Shown in pieces: positions 44,604-53,411 of a stretch of DNA of 64,000 nucleotides. Origin of the DNA: Chryseolinea sp. H1M3-3 (GTDB lineage: Bacteria; Bacteroidota; Bacteroidia; Cytophagales; Cyclobacteriaceae); NCBI RefSeq assembly GCF_029360725.1, contig NZ_JARKMY010000014.1:62001-126000 (forward strand). The letters run 5' to 3'. The notes beneath the pieces were generated by a model that was not told the origin of the DNA, ran no database searches, and worked only from the letters and a program-made list of their open reading frames with translations. The position numbers were made by a program, and so were the translations under genes. Position 1 is the stretch's first letter. Each line of letters begins with the position of its first letter.

Positions 44604-45152
44604 TCAAGAATTCCGAATCCGGCTAAGGGTTTCGGGTGTCATTCTTAGATAAGATGCAATGTACTTCAGCGGAATTTCCTGGAATAAATTAGGACTTCTT
44701 TCCAAAACGCGTTGCAACCTTTTGGTAGGTGATTCAGTCAACAAATCAATCTCACGTTCAATTTGCTGAACGATGAGCGCTTCCAACAGTTTGTTGTATT
44801 GGACCATACTTTCCATGTCCTGATTTGCAACTTGAGACAAATGATGTTTCGGAATTATTCTCAGCGTTGTTTTTCTAAGAGCCTCTATGTAAAACTCAGA
44901 GGGCTTCCCTGTGATAAATGATGATAATGAAGTTATGATGGAACCTTCGTATCCAAAACGAATGGTCTGTTCTTCAAACTCTGTAACATGAAAAACCCTG
45001 ACAGCGCCAGTCTCTATAACGTAAAACGACTGTTCTACTTGACCTTCGCGAATGATGTAGTCCCCTTTTGAAAAAATTTTTAAAATAGATGAGTCATGCG
45101 CTGAATCCAAAAGCTTCTTAATAAAAATTTTGTCTGGCGTCATTTGATGCAA
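44604..45152 (-). CDS. Crp/Fnr-family transcriptional regulator
   Basis: A 182-residue regulator with an N-terminal cyclic-nucleotide-binding beta-roll (about 15-125: FSKGDYIIREGQVEQSFYVI, EQTIRFGYEGSIITSL) and a short C-terminal HTH (EIPLKYIASYLRMTPETLSR) that ends directly after the recognition helix (IRNS). Truncated wing regions of this sort are common in Bacteroidota Crp homologues. The phosphate-binding cassette of true cAMP receptors is not conserved, so the ligand is unknown. Confidence 0.9.
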   Translation of the reverse strand: MHQMTPDKIFIKKLLDSAHDSSILKIFSKGDYIIREGQVEQSFYVIETGAVRVFHVTEFEEQTIRFGYEGSIITSLSSFITGKPSEFYIEALRKTTLRIIPKHHLSQVANQDMESMVQYNKLLEALIVQQIEREIDLLTESPTKRLQRVLERSPNLFQEIPLKYIASYLRMTPETLSRIRNS

Positions 45153-45268
45153 GATTCTTCATGTTAAATTAAACAATCCTAAACTTCCTTTTTAACTAAT
45201 GTAGCGACCAATATATAACTTCATGCCAATCACCTACAATGCCGCTTTAAGTTTCACCCAATAACGCT

Positions 45269-45276
45269 TACCTTTG
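45269..45276 (+). promoter_or_regulatory. -7 element of the ABC-F gene
   Basis: TACCTTTG matches the Bacteroidota -7 consensus and lies 20 bases before the ATG at 45297. GTTTC at the -33 position is near, but not equal, to TTTG. The mRNA leader would be about 14 nt. Confidence 0.55.
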
Positions 45277-45296
45277 CCGCCTTATTTTAGCAAATC

Positions 45297-46934
45297 ATGA
45301 TTTCAGTTGACGCGGTCAGTGTTGAGTTTAATGGGTCGGCGCTTTTTAGCAATATCACTTTTAACATCAACGAAAACGATAGAATCGCCCTAATGGGCAA
45401 AAACGGTGCGGGAAAATCCACGCTGTTAAAAATAATTGCCGGAGCTAGTAAACCTACCCGTGGAAAGGTATCAGCGCCAAAAGATGCGATAATTGCTTAC
45501 TTGCCCCAGCATCTGCTGACAAAAGATGATGCCACAGTTTTTGAAGAGGCTTCAAAAGCTTTTTCGAAGATTTTAGGCATGAAGCAACAGATGGAAGACC
45601 TTAACCGTCAGCTAGAAACCAGAACTGATTATGAATCGGATGAATATTCCAAAATTATTGAACAGGTCTCGGAATTGAGTGAAAAATACTATTCCATTGA
45701 AGAAATCAACTTTGACGCTGAAGTTGAAAAAACGTTGATGGGATTGGGATTCCTAAGATCAGATTTTACCCGGCCAACTTCCGAATTCAGCGGTGGCTGG
45801 CGGATGCGAATTGAGCTGGCAAAAATCCTTTTGCAAAAACCTGATTTGATCCTTCTGGATGAGCCCACCAATCACATGGACATAGAATCAATTCAGTGGT
45901 TGGAAGAATTCCTGGTCAATAATGCTAAGGCGGTAATTGTGATTAGTCACGACAAAACGTTTGTTGACAACCTTACAAATCGTACAATCGAGATAACCAT
46001 GGGTCGCATCTATGATTATAAGACCAACTACACCCATTATTTGCAATTACGAAAAGAAAGACGCGAACAACAACAAAAGCAATTTGAAGATCAGGCCAAA
46101 CAAATTGCCGACATCCAGCAATTTATTGATCGATTTAAAGGAACTTATTCAAAAACGCTCCAGGTACAATCTCGGGTAAAAATGCTTGAAAAAATTGAGA
46201 TTGTAGAAGTAGACGAAGTTGACACCTCAGCGCTTAACCTCAAATTTCCGCCTGCGCCGCGGTCTGGTAGCTATCCCGTTATTGTTGACGGGCTCACGAA
46301 AAAGTATGGTGATCACGTTGTATTTAAAGATGCATCGTTCACCATCGCCCGAGGTGAAAAAGTTGCGTTCGTTGGAAAAAACGGTGAAGGAAAATCCACA
46401 TTGGTAAAAGCCATTATGGGTGAAATCGATTTTGAGGGCAAACTTCAGATGGGCCACAACGCAATGATCGGCTACTTTGCACAGAATCAGGCGTCGTTAT
46501 TGGATCAAGAGCTTACCGTATTTCAAACCATAGACCAAATTGCCGAAGGTGATATTCGTACCAAGATCAAAGACATTTTGGGCGCCTTTATGTTCAGCGG
46601 GGAAACAATTGACAAAAAAGTAAAAATGCTTTCCGGCGGAGAACGTACGCGTCTGGCAATGATCAAACTGTTGCTTCAACCCGTTAATTTGTTAATTCTG
46701 GATGAGCCCACAAATCACCTGGACATTAAGACTAAGGATATTTTAAAAGACGCATTAAAAGCGTTTGATGGAACACTCATCCTCGTATCTCATGATCGAG
46801 ATTTTCTGGATGGCCTTGCAAATAAAGTGTTTGAGTTTGGCAACAAACGCATCAAGGAACATTTTGAAGACATAACTGGATTTTTGCGAAACAAAAAAAT
46901 CGAAAACTTAAAAGAAATTGAGCGAAAGAACTGA
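45297..46934 (+). CDS. ABC-F family ATPase (ribosome-associated)
   Basis: A 545-residue soluble protein with two ABC ATPase domains and no membrane segments. Walker A motifs are GKNGAGKST and GKNGEGKST; signatures are FSGGWRMRIELAK and LSGGERTRLAMIK; Walker B motifs are LILLDEPTNHMD and LLILDEPTNHLD. The linker between domains (about 240-320), rich in Arg, Lys and Gln (RKERREQQQKQFEDQAKQIA), is the P-site tRNA-interaction motif of ABC-F factors. These act on stalled ribosomes or in translation control; no antibiotic resistance role can be read. Transcribed alone. Confidence 0.93.
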   Translation: MISVDAVSVEFNGSALFSNITFNINENDRIALMGKNGAGKSTLLKIIAGASKPTRGKVSAPKDAIIAYLPQHLLTKDDATVFEEASKAFSKILGMKQQMEDLNRQLETRTDYESDEYSKIIEQVSELSEKYYSIEEINFDAEVEKTLMGLGFLRSDFTRPTSEFSGGWRMRIELAKILLQKPDLILLDEPTNHMDIESIQWLEEFLVNNAKAVIVISHDKTFVDNLTNRTIEITMGRIYDYKTNYTHYLQLRKERREQQQKQFEDQAKQIADIQQFIDRFKGTYSKTLQVQSRVKMLEKIEIVEVDEVDTSALNLKFPPAPRSGSYPVIVDGLTKKYGDHVVFKDASFTIARGEKVAFVGKNGEGKSTLVKAIMGEIDFEGKLQMGHNAMIGYFAQNQASLLDQELTVFQTIDQIAEGDIRTKIKDILGAFMFSGETIDKKVKMLSGGERTRLAMIKLLLQPVNLLILDEPTNHLDIKTKDILKDALKAFDGTLILVSHDRDFLDGLANKVFEFGNKRIKEHFEDITGFLRNKKIENLKEIERKN

Positions 46935-46949
46935 GTAGCATTTAAAGTG

Positions 46950-46991
46950 AAAGCAGAAAGTTTAAGCTTTAACAAGCCAACTTTCTGCTTT
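46950..46991. terminator. Thirteen-base-pair stem-loop between convergent genes
   Basis: Perfect arms AAAGCAGAAAGTT and AACTTTCTGCTTT around a 16-base loop, between the stop of the ABC-F gene and the end of the convergent DUF2167 gene. There is no long T-run, but position and symmetry suit a bidirectional terminator. Confidence 0.55.
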
Positions 46992-47013
46992 GTGATTGAA
47001 GCTTGTTTATCTG

Positions 47014-47904
47014 TCAGCTTTCTATTTTTCTTACCGTAGGTGTTTCCGTTTTCTTCTTATACCATCTCCATATACCGGTAGCCAGTCCACCGATGGCTAA
47101 TGCAATCAATTTGATGTTCTTTAAAACCAAAGCGAAGATGCCGGCTTTCGCAAGTACTTTACCAGCCACAAGGCCACCGATTGTCCACGCCGCTACTTCG
47201 TCCATTTCCGGATTGAAATCGGCATACTTATTACCATCGGCATAGCTGATGGACGCGAGTACGGGCTCGATGTTTTGTTGAACATCGGGCAACTCCATCA
47301 TCGATGCAACAGCATTTAGGACAATTACGCCTTTGCGTCCAAGAATCCGCACGTTATAATTCAGTGTGGTGCCTTCGCTTTCGCCAAATTTTATCTCCTT
47401 CGCCCAGTGCAATACTTTTTTCTCGCTATCGTAATAAGGTTTTGCGGCCCATCCCACGATGGCTATTGATTCATAACCCTCCTTAGCACGCTCCTCATTC
47501 GCTGCGGCAGCATCGCTTTGCATTTCTTTCAGCAAATCATCATAATCGATATCATCGGCGTCATCATCTTTTACATAGCCCATTTCTTCATAGGTAATAA
47601 TGAAGGCCCATGATCGCTCCTCGGTGATACCTATATTTTCGGGAACGATCATTCCCAATGTACCTTCACCGTGAGGATTACCCCATAGATCGTGAATGAT
47701 ATAAGCTGCCTGCTTAGGATCAAGATAGCGAAAACCTTCAGGAACGTTTAACGTCCCTATGCCATCGTCAAGCTTAATTTCCCCATGCTGATACGTGAAG
47801 GAAGCTTCGAGGCTGTCAAAAAATAGTTTTGCACTATCTGTCTCAATAGCTGCAACTGCGTGCACAACCGACACGCACAAGAGAAGCGCGATAACTTTTT
47901 TCAT
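47014..47904 (-). CDS. DUF2167 membrane protein
   Basis: A 296-residue protein starting at 47904, where a signal peptide begins (MKKVIALLLCVSVVHAVAA). The mature part matches the DUF2167 family: GIGTLNVPEGFRYLDPKQAA, VLHDLWGNP-type segment (IIHDLWGNPHGEGTLGMIVP), ITYEEMGYVKDDDADDIDYD, and a C-terminal membrane region (about 255-285) with GKVLAKAGIFALVLKNIKLIAL then KKKTET. The family is widespread and uncharacterised. An ATG 11 codons further upstream exists, but would disturb the signal peptide. Confidence 0.87.
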   Translation of the reverse strand: MKKVIALLLCVSVVHAVAAIETDSAKLFFDSLEASFTYQHGEIKLDDGIGTLNVPEGFRYLDPKQAAYIIHDLWGNPHGEGTLGMIVPENIGITEERSWAFIITYEEMGYVKDDDADDIDYDDLLKEMQSDAAAANEERAKEGYESIAIVGWAAKPYYDSEKKVLHWAKEIKFGESEGTTLNYNVRILGRKGVIVLNAVASMMELPDVQQNIEPVLASISYADGNKYADFNPEMDEVAAWTIGGLVAGKVLAKAGIFALVLKNIKLIALAIGGLATGIWRWYKKKTETPTVRKIES

Positions 47905-47937
47905 GTTTATAAAGTGTTGAAGTTTTGGTGCCTGCAT

Positions 47938-48345
47938 ACCGCAGGTAGGTTTGAAGTGTTGAAGTTTCTAAAGATTCGGCTTGTACCTCGAGTAACGATA
48001 ACAGCTTCGGTGGTTTGGTTTATTGTATAATGAAGAAAGCCAAACCACCGAAAAAAAGGAAGTGGTTGTAAGGTTTCTTACTATTGCTCAGCAGCTTTTT
48101 GGCGTATCCCGTTTAAGCGACAATAACAAACACGAAATGCATTTATAGGATTTAAATCACATAAATTTTACGACAACGAACCAAAGAAAAACTTACCAGG
48201 TAGGGATTTATAGTGGAAGATAAAAAATATAAGGCAGTGTTGTAATTGACTGCCTACACGCATAAATTCTCAAGATTACACATTGCAAAGGATTGAAAAA
48301 TTGGAAAAATATGGCAGATTGTATTCTGATTTATAACGCCACCCT
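47938..48345. other. Intergenic region between DUF2167 and oxidoreductase genes
   Basis: About 400 bases with no supported gene. It contains the 13-base inverted repeat at 48006-48052 and, together with the adjacent bases, two copies of AAGTGTTGAAGTTT at 47912 and 47954, a direct repeat flanking the DUF2167 start side. No TAnnTTTG element was found near either divergent start. Confidence 0.55.
48006..48052. repeat. Thirteen-base inverted repeat upstream of DUF2167 gene
   Basis: Arms TTCGGTGGTTTGG and CCAAACCACCGAA are perfect, with a 21-base spacer. On the plus strand the right arm is followed by an A-run, not a T-run, so it is not an intrinsic terminator in that direction. It lies about 100 bases upstream of the DUF2167 start and 300 bases before the oxidoreductase gene; a binding site for a dimeric regulator is possible. 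Confidence 0.5.
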
Positions 48346-49509
48346 ATGCACGCTAACAGACGCAAATTTTTGAGACAGTCACTGGCAACAGCGGCTGGAA
48401 TAATTTCGGCCGCTGACCTTTCAGCTTATGATGCAATGAAATCCAGGCCCATTCGGCATGAGGGTTTTGAGACCAAACCCGTTTCCAAACATACCGCTCC
48501 CATTAGATTTTCAGTTATCGGTTTAAACCATGGGCACATCTACGGCCAGTCGGAAGCGATGATCAGAAATGGCGCACAACTGGTATCTTTTTATGCGAAG
48601 GAACCTGAACTGATAAGCGGTTTTACCAAACGATTCCCTGATGCTAAGCTAGCCAGAAGTGAAAAAGAAATCCTAGAAGATTCAACCATTCAATTGATTG
48701 TAAGCGCATCCATTCCCATTGATCGGGCCCCACTCGGAATACAGGTGATGAAACATGGAAAGGATTTTATGGTCGACAAACCGGGGATCGTTACGCTCGA
48801 GCAGCTTGAAGAAGTGAGAAAAGTACAAAAGGAAACCAAGCGAATATATTCCATCATGTACAGTGAACGCTTCGAGAATAGGGCAACCGTTAAAGCGGGA
48901 GAACTGGTAAAAGCAGGCGCTATCGGAAATGTGATTCAAACTATCGGGCTTGGGCCGCACCGGATAAATCTAAAATCAAGACCAGAATGGTTTTTCGATA
49001 AAAAACATTTTGGCGGAATCATTTGTGACATCGGCTCCCATCAATGTGATCAATTTCTCTTCTTTACAGGATCGACACAAGCAGAGGTCGTTGCATCACA
49101 ATTTGGAAATGTACATTATCCTCAATATCCAAATTTTGAAGATTTTGGTGACATGACGGTGCGGGGTAATGGCGGAACCGGGTACATCCGCGTTGATTGG
49201 TTTACACCGGATGGGCTGAATACATGGGGAGACGGGCGCCTTACAATTCTTGGTACCGAAGGATACATGGAGCTGCGTAAAAATGTTGACATCGCAGGGC
49301 GGGAGGGTGGTAATCATCTGTTCCTTGTTGATAAAAAAGAAACACGGTATTTTGATTGCAGCAAAGATCCACTACCCTATGGACAACAGCTCATTGATGA
49401 CATTACCAACAGAACGGAAACCGCAATGACGCAAGCACATTGTTTTCTAGCTACTGAGTTAGCCTTGAAAGCTCAGCAACAAGCGCGCAAGCTTGACTTA
49501 AAAAAATAA
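48346..49509 (+). CDS. Gfo/Idh/MocA-family oxidoreductase with twin-arginine leader
   Basis: A 387-residue NAD(P)-dependent oxidoreductase. The N-terminus has a Tat-like leader (NRRKFLRQSLATAAG). The Rossmann-fold part begins at IRFSVIGLNHGHIYGQSEAM, with the GLNHGH loop in place of the usual GxGxxG; the catalytic-region equivalent of EKP is VDKPG, and IICDIGSHQCDQ marks the C-terminal substrate domain. Members act on sugars or sugar acids. It is followed after 109 nt by an enolase-superfamily dehydratase, so the pair probably work on one sugar-acid pathway. Confidence 0.88.
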   Translation: MHANRRKFLRQSLATAAGIISAADLSAYDAMKSRPIRHEGFETKPVSKHTAPIRFSVIGLNHGHIYGQSEAMIRNGAQLVSFYAKEPELISGFTKRFPDAKLARSEKEILEDSTIQLIVSASIPIDRAPLGIQVMKHGKDFMVDKPGIVTLEQLEEVRKVQKETKRIYSIMYSERFENRATVKAGELVKAGAIGNVIQTIGLGPHRINLKSRPEWFFDKKHFGGIICDIGSHQCDQFLFFTGSTQAEVVASQFGNVHYPQYPNFEDFGDMTVRGNGGTGYIRVDWFTPDGLNTWGDGRLTILGTEGYMELRKNVDIAGREGGNHLFLVDKKETRYFDCSKDPLPYGQQLIDDITNRTETAMTQAHCFLATELALKAQQQARKLDLKK

Positions 49510-49618
49510 GTGAGTCGCGGGTAGTAAAAAAGTAAGTGGTGGTCAAAGCTAAACTTACTATCTGCACCTTCACTCTTGATACCGGTTACCCAATAACGAT
49601 TACCAACCTAATCAACCT

Positions 49619-50938
49619 ATGAAAACCAACTTTTCCCGAAGAACGTGGATGAAATATTTATCTGCGGGCATGGGCGGCCTTTTGCTTACCGAGCAACAAG
49701 CAACAGCGATGTCTGTCCAGCAACCACCGGCGCCCTTTAATAATAATCTGGCCATGATCGCGCCACGTGATAACATTAAAATAACCAAGCTTGAAATCAT
49801 ACCTGTACATACCTGCCGTACGATCTTCGTGAAAATGCATACCGATGCCGGTATTGTTGGAATCGGGGAAGGCACAGTTGAGGGCCGTATACCTACAACA
49901 GTGACAGCAATACAGGAGTTAGAAAAATATCTTATTGGAAAGGATCCAAGACAACCAGCACATCATTGGCAGGCTATGTACCGCCATGCATTCTACCGCG
50001 GAGGCATTATTCTAACGAGCGCCCTATCTGCTATCGATATTGCCATGTGGGATATTAAAGGTAAAGCGCTAGGCGTACCTGTTTATGAGTTGTTAGGTGG
50101 GCCAACGCGCGACCGGATTCGGGTATATGGCCAGGCAGGATCTCCGGAGGGCGCCAAAGAGGTAATGGCAGAAGGCTATCAATCCATGAAAGTAAGTGTG
50201 ACTTCAAGCCGCGGGCGACTTTCAAGATATGTTGAAAATCCTGACTTCGTTCAAGGTGTAGTCGAGAACGTCAAGGCTATACGCGACACAATCGGCCCCA
50301 AAGTAGATATGGGCATTGAACTTCATGGCGACCACCAGCCGCAAACCTCGATGATATTAATCAAAGCCCTGGAACCCTTTCAACCTTGGTTCTATGAGGA
50401 GCCGATCCAGTTCCAGAACCTTCCACTGATGGCTGAGATGTCGAAAAAAACGCATATACCTTTCGCGACAGGAGAACGTATGGTTACAAAATGGCAATTC
50501 AGAGAACTGCTAACCTTAGGCGCTGCTTCTCTGTTACAGCCCGACATTACGCATTGCGGTGGAATAACAGAACTAAAAGCCATTGCCACTCTTGCTGAAG
50601 CATTTTATGCAGGCATGCTTCCCCATGCAAAGGAAGGAATCGTTGGAGCCGTTGCATCCATGCATGTCGCCGCTTCCATTCCTAACCTCGTTGCGCACGA
50701 ACTTCCAAGCTTACAGGCTGCTCCAAAAGACAAGGTAGAACGCAGCTATCTCGGAAAAAGCTACATTAAGAAACCTTTGGTAATGGACGACGGCCATATT
50801 ATTGTTAAAAAGAATTTTGGTGGGCCAGGCTTAGGCATCGAACTCGACGACAACCTTGTTGAAAATGAACGCGGCGTTCCTGAATGGGAGTTCCCTGAAA
50901 TGTGGGATAACTATGACGGCTCCGTATTGGATCATTGA
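49619..50938 (+). CDS. Enolase-superfamily dehydratase, D-galactonate-dehydratase-like, with twin-arginine leader
   Basis: A 439-residue mandelate-racemase-group enzyme. The leader contains SRRTWMKYLSAGMGG, Tat-like. The barrel shows IAMWDIKGKALGVPVYELLG, the ligand region GIELHGDHQPQ, where galactonate dehydratases have Asp-x-His (here Glu replaces the first Asp), Glu in WFYEEPIQFQN, Glu in ATGERMVTKWQ, Asp in LQPDITHCGG and the base His in LPHAKEG. The overall pattern is closest to GalD; the Glu-for-Asp ligand change makes the substrate uncertain. Probably cotranscribed with the upstream oxidoreductase. Confidence 0.85.
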   Translation: MKTNFSRRTWMKYLSAGMGGLLLTEQQATAMSVQQPPAPFNNNLAMIAPRDNIKITKLEIIPVHTCRTIFVKMHTDAGIVGIGEGTVEGRIPTTVTAIQELEKYLIGKDPRQPAHHWQAMYRHAFYRGGIILTSALSAIDIAMWDIKGKALGVPVYELLGGPTRDRIRVYGQAGSPEGAKEVMAEGYQSMKVSVTSSRGRLSRYVENPDFVQGVVENVKAIRDTIGPKVDMGIELHGDHQPQTSMILIKALEPFQPWFYEEPIQFQNLPLMAEMSKKTHIPFATGERMVTKWQFRELLTLGAASLLQPDITHCGGITELKAIATLAEAFYAGMLPHAKEGIVGAVASMHVAASIPNLVAHELPSLQAAPKDKVERSYLGKSYIKKPLVMDDGHIIVKKNFGGPGLGIELDDNLVENERGVPEWEFPEMWDNYDGSVLDH

Positions 50939-51132
50939 GTTTAATTTGGTGATAAGAAATTCAGCTAGAGTGCTACCATGACGCGGCGGAAGGTTCTTAA
51001 ATAGTTCATGACTTCATTCAGCAGCATCATCCTAAAGCTGTCACACTAATGGTTACTTCTTTTATTCGCAATTTTTTAACTTCATAAAATTTTCAGCGTA
51101 TAAGGCTTTGTTCTATTAAGTAAGTAAAAACA

Positions 51133-52356
51133 ATGACCTCAACAATAACTGCAACTGCACCGCTCACACAAGACTCGTTGGTTGGCAAACCGCGGATTGC
51201 TTCTATCGACATTATGAGAGGAATAGTAATGGTAATTATGGCTCTTGATCACACAAGAGATTTTTATCATCATGCAACGGGCGTGTTCGATCCGACGGAT
51301 TTAACGAAAACAAATCCGGCGCTGTTCTTTACCAGGATTGTTACACATTTTTGCGCTCCAACGTTTGTCTTTCTTTCGGGGATGTCAGCTTACATCAGCT
51401 CTCAACGAAAATCATTAAAAGAGTTGTCGTTGTTTCTATTGACACGGGGTTTGTGGCTGATTTTTCTTGAATTCACTGTGGTGCGTTTTGGACTCGTTTT
51501 CAATTTATACTACGACTTTATCATCTTCCAGGTGATATGGGTGATCGGTGCTTCGATGGTGGTGCTTGCAGGCCTCATCTTTTTGGGATACCGCGTCGTT
51601 CTAACCATTGGCCTTATCCTGGTATTTGGTCACAACCTTTTGGATGTTATTCAACTGGGTCCGGAAGATAACGGGTACATGGGGTGGTTGATTTTCCAGC
51701 AGTCGGGCTTCGTCGCTTCCGGGTCAGGAGAATTTTATCTTATAGCTTATCCGTTGCTACCGTGGCTGGGAATCATGCTAACTGGCTATGGCGCCGGTTT
51801 GATATACAACCGAACTTTTGATAGTGCAAGGCGGAAAAAAATTCTCATGTACACGGGTCTAGCGTCAATTTTTATTTTTATTGTATTACGTTATACCAAT
51901 GTGTATGGCGATCCAAGCTCGTGGTCGACACAAAAAAATATGATGTTTACTTTCATGAGTTTCGTGAATGTCACAAAATATCCGGTGTCCTTGCAGTATA
52001 CTTTAATGACACTTGGCCCCGTGTTGATTATTATGTCTTGGATGGAAAACCTTAAAACAAATATCCTGGAACCTATGCGCATCATTGGCCGGGTTCCGTT
52101 ATTCTATTACATCCTTCATTTTTACATCATCCATTTTACATCCCTTTGTGTTTATACGATTGTCAGTAATGTTTCATGGTCGGATATTGATTTTCATTTT
52201 TCAAAAGGCTTCGGCGGCATCCCCGCAGGCACAGGCTATGCGTTGGGCTGGGTCTATGTAGCATGGATATCCATAGTAGTTGCCTTATATCCGCTTTGTC
52301 GCTGGTATCATCGTTACAAAAGCACCCGCCAGCATTGGTGGCTGGGATACCTGTAG
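51133..52356 (+). CDS. DUF1624/HGSNAT-like membrane acyltransferase
   Basis: A 407-residue membrane protein with about ten helices. It opens with RIASIDIMRGIVMVIMALDH followed by TRDFYHH, the signature of the heparan-alpha-glucosaminide N-acetyltransferase-like (DUF1624) family, with the conserved Asp and His on the first helix. APTFVFLSGMSAY is the second family landmark. Such proteins transfer acyl groups across the membrane to sugars; the acceptor is unknown. It is separated by 194 nt from the dehydratase gene. Confidence 0.84.
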   Translation: MTSTITATAPLTQDSLVGKPRIASIDIMRGIVMVIMALDHTRDFYHHATGVFDPTDLTKTNPALFFTRIVTHFCAPTFVFLSGMSAYISSQRKSLKELSLFLLTRGLWLIFLEFTVVRFGLVFNLYYDFIIFQVIWVIGASMVVLAGLIFLGYRVVLTIGLILVFGHNLLDVIQLGPEDNGYMGWLIFQQSGFVASGSGEFYLIAYPLLPWLGIMLTGYGAGLIYNRTFDSARRKKILMYTGLASIFIFIVLRYTNVYGDPSSWSTQKNMMFTFMSFVNVTKYPVSLQYTLMTLGPVLIIMSWMENLKTNILEPMRIIGRVPLFYYILHFYIIHFTSLCVYTIVSNVSWSDIDFHFSKGFGGIPAGTGYALGWVYVAWISIVVALYPLCRWYHRYKSTRQHWWLGYL

Positions 52357-52531
52357 CGTTAAACGATTTTGCTAGCTATCACTTCGCTTTAACACCGTTG
52401 ATCATCCACGAGAAGCTATCGTCTCTTTCACATTCACGGTTAGCGATTAATTATTTATTTTGCGGGGAAGGCGTTTATTGTAAAGACAACACCTAGAAAA
52501 AAATAAAGACCCTTAATCTAATCCCTATTCG

Positions 52532-53329
52532 ATGAAAGTAAAGTTAACCTTGTTCGCTGTCATATTATTATTACTCAATTCTTGCGATAATACCTCGACA
52601 ACTTCAACACCCGCTGAACAAACACTCTCAAAATCGGATGACACATTTTATCACTACTCCATTTGGTGGGCATTTGTAAATAAAGTTTTTGATGGAACGC
52701 TAACAGCAAAAGAACTAAAAACGAAAGGCGATATTGGGCTGGGATCTTACAACGCACTGGATGGTGAACTTGTTATGCTGGACAACGTACCCTACAAAGT
52801 AACTGAAGATGGTGTTGTGAGTGTAGCAAAGGATGATGAATTGATCGTGTACGCAAATGCCGTTCATTTTACACCCGAACAAAGCTTTACAGTCGATTCA
52901 ACCGTACATCATCAAGGATTAAGAGATGCCATTAACAGTCAGCTTAAAAGCAAAAATGTATTTTATGCTTTTAAGATCCATGGCGAATTCAGCGCCATTA
53001 AATTAGGTGGGCTCCACAAACAGCAGAAACCGTATGAAACAGGACTAGACGTATTAATCCCCAACCGGCCCGTATTCGAAGGTGAAAATGTAACAGGAAC
53101 GATTGTAGGGTTTTTCTGCCCCGAATACATCGGCAATATCGGCGTCGCCAACTATCATTTTCATTTTATATCAGACGATAAAAAATTGGGGGGACATGTG
53201 ATGGAACTCACCGGCAAAAACTTAAAAGTGGAAGTAGACCCCATTCATAAGTACACATTTGAGTTACCGCAAACCCCTGAATTTATCAATGGTAAGTTTG
53301 ATAAGGAGTTTCAGTATAATAATAAATAA
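52532..53329 (+). CDS. budA: Alpha-acetolactate decarboxylase, lipoprotein form
   Basis: A 265-residue protein homologous to alpha-acetolactate decarboxylase, which converts acetolactate to acetoin. The domain (about 45-255) shows FDGTLTAKELKTKGDIGLGS, DGELVMLDNVPYKV, GTIVGFFCPEYIGNIGVANY, and the zinc-binding HFHFISDDKKLGGHVME (His-x-His plus the later His). It begins with a lipoprotein signal ending LLLLNSC (Cys18), so the enzyme is probably exported and membrane-attached, unlike most BudA proteins. No acetolactate synthase gene is nearby. Start at the ATG before the signal. Confidence 0.9.
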   Translation: MKVKLTLFAVILLLLNSCDNTSTTSTPAEQTLSKSDDTFYHYSIWWAFVNKVFDGTLTAKELKTKGDIGLGSYNALDGELVMLDNVPYKVTEDGVVSVAKDDELIVYANAVHFTPEQSFTVDSTVHHQGLRDAINSQLKSKNVFYAFKIHGEFSAIKLGGLHKQQKPYETGLDVLIPNRPVFEGENVTGTIVGFFCPEYIGNIGVANYHFHFISDDKKLGGHVMELTGKNLKVEVDPIHKYTFELPQTPEFINGKFDKEFQYNNK

Positions 53330-53411
53330 CATGCGTTGACCTGACAAAACTTCATACCACAGTACCTTAGCAGAGACTAGAAATAATCGTTCAAAACAAA
53401 AAAGCTTTCAT

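Noticed and set aside
48006-48052. Inverted repeat read as an intrinsic terminator
   Set aside because: On the plus strand the repeat is followed by A's, and on the minus strand the T's precede the hairpin, so neither orientation fits.
53363-53370. TACCTTAG as promoter of the glycosidase-like gene
   Set aside because: It has a mismatch in the TTTG part and no correctly spaced -33 element; the gene may instead be cotranscribed with budA.
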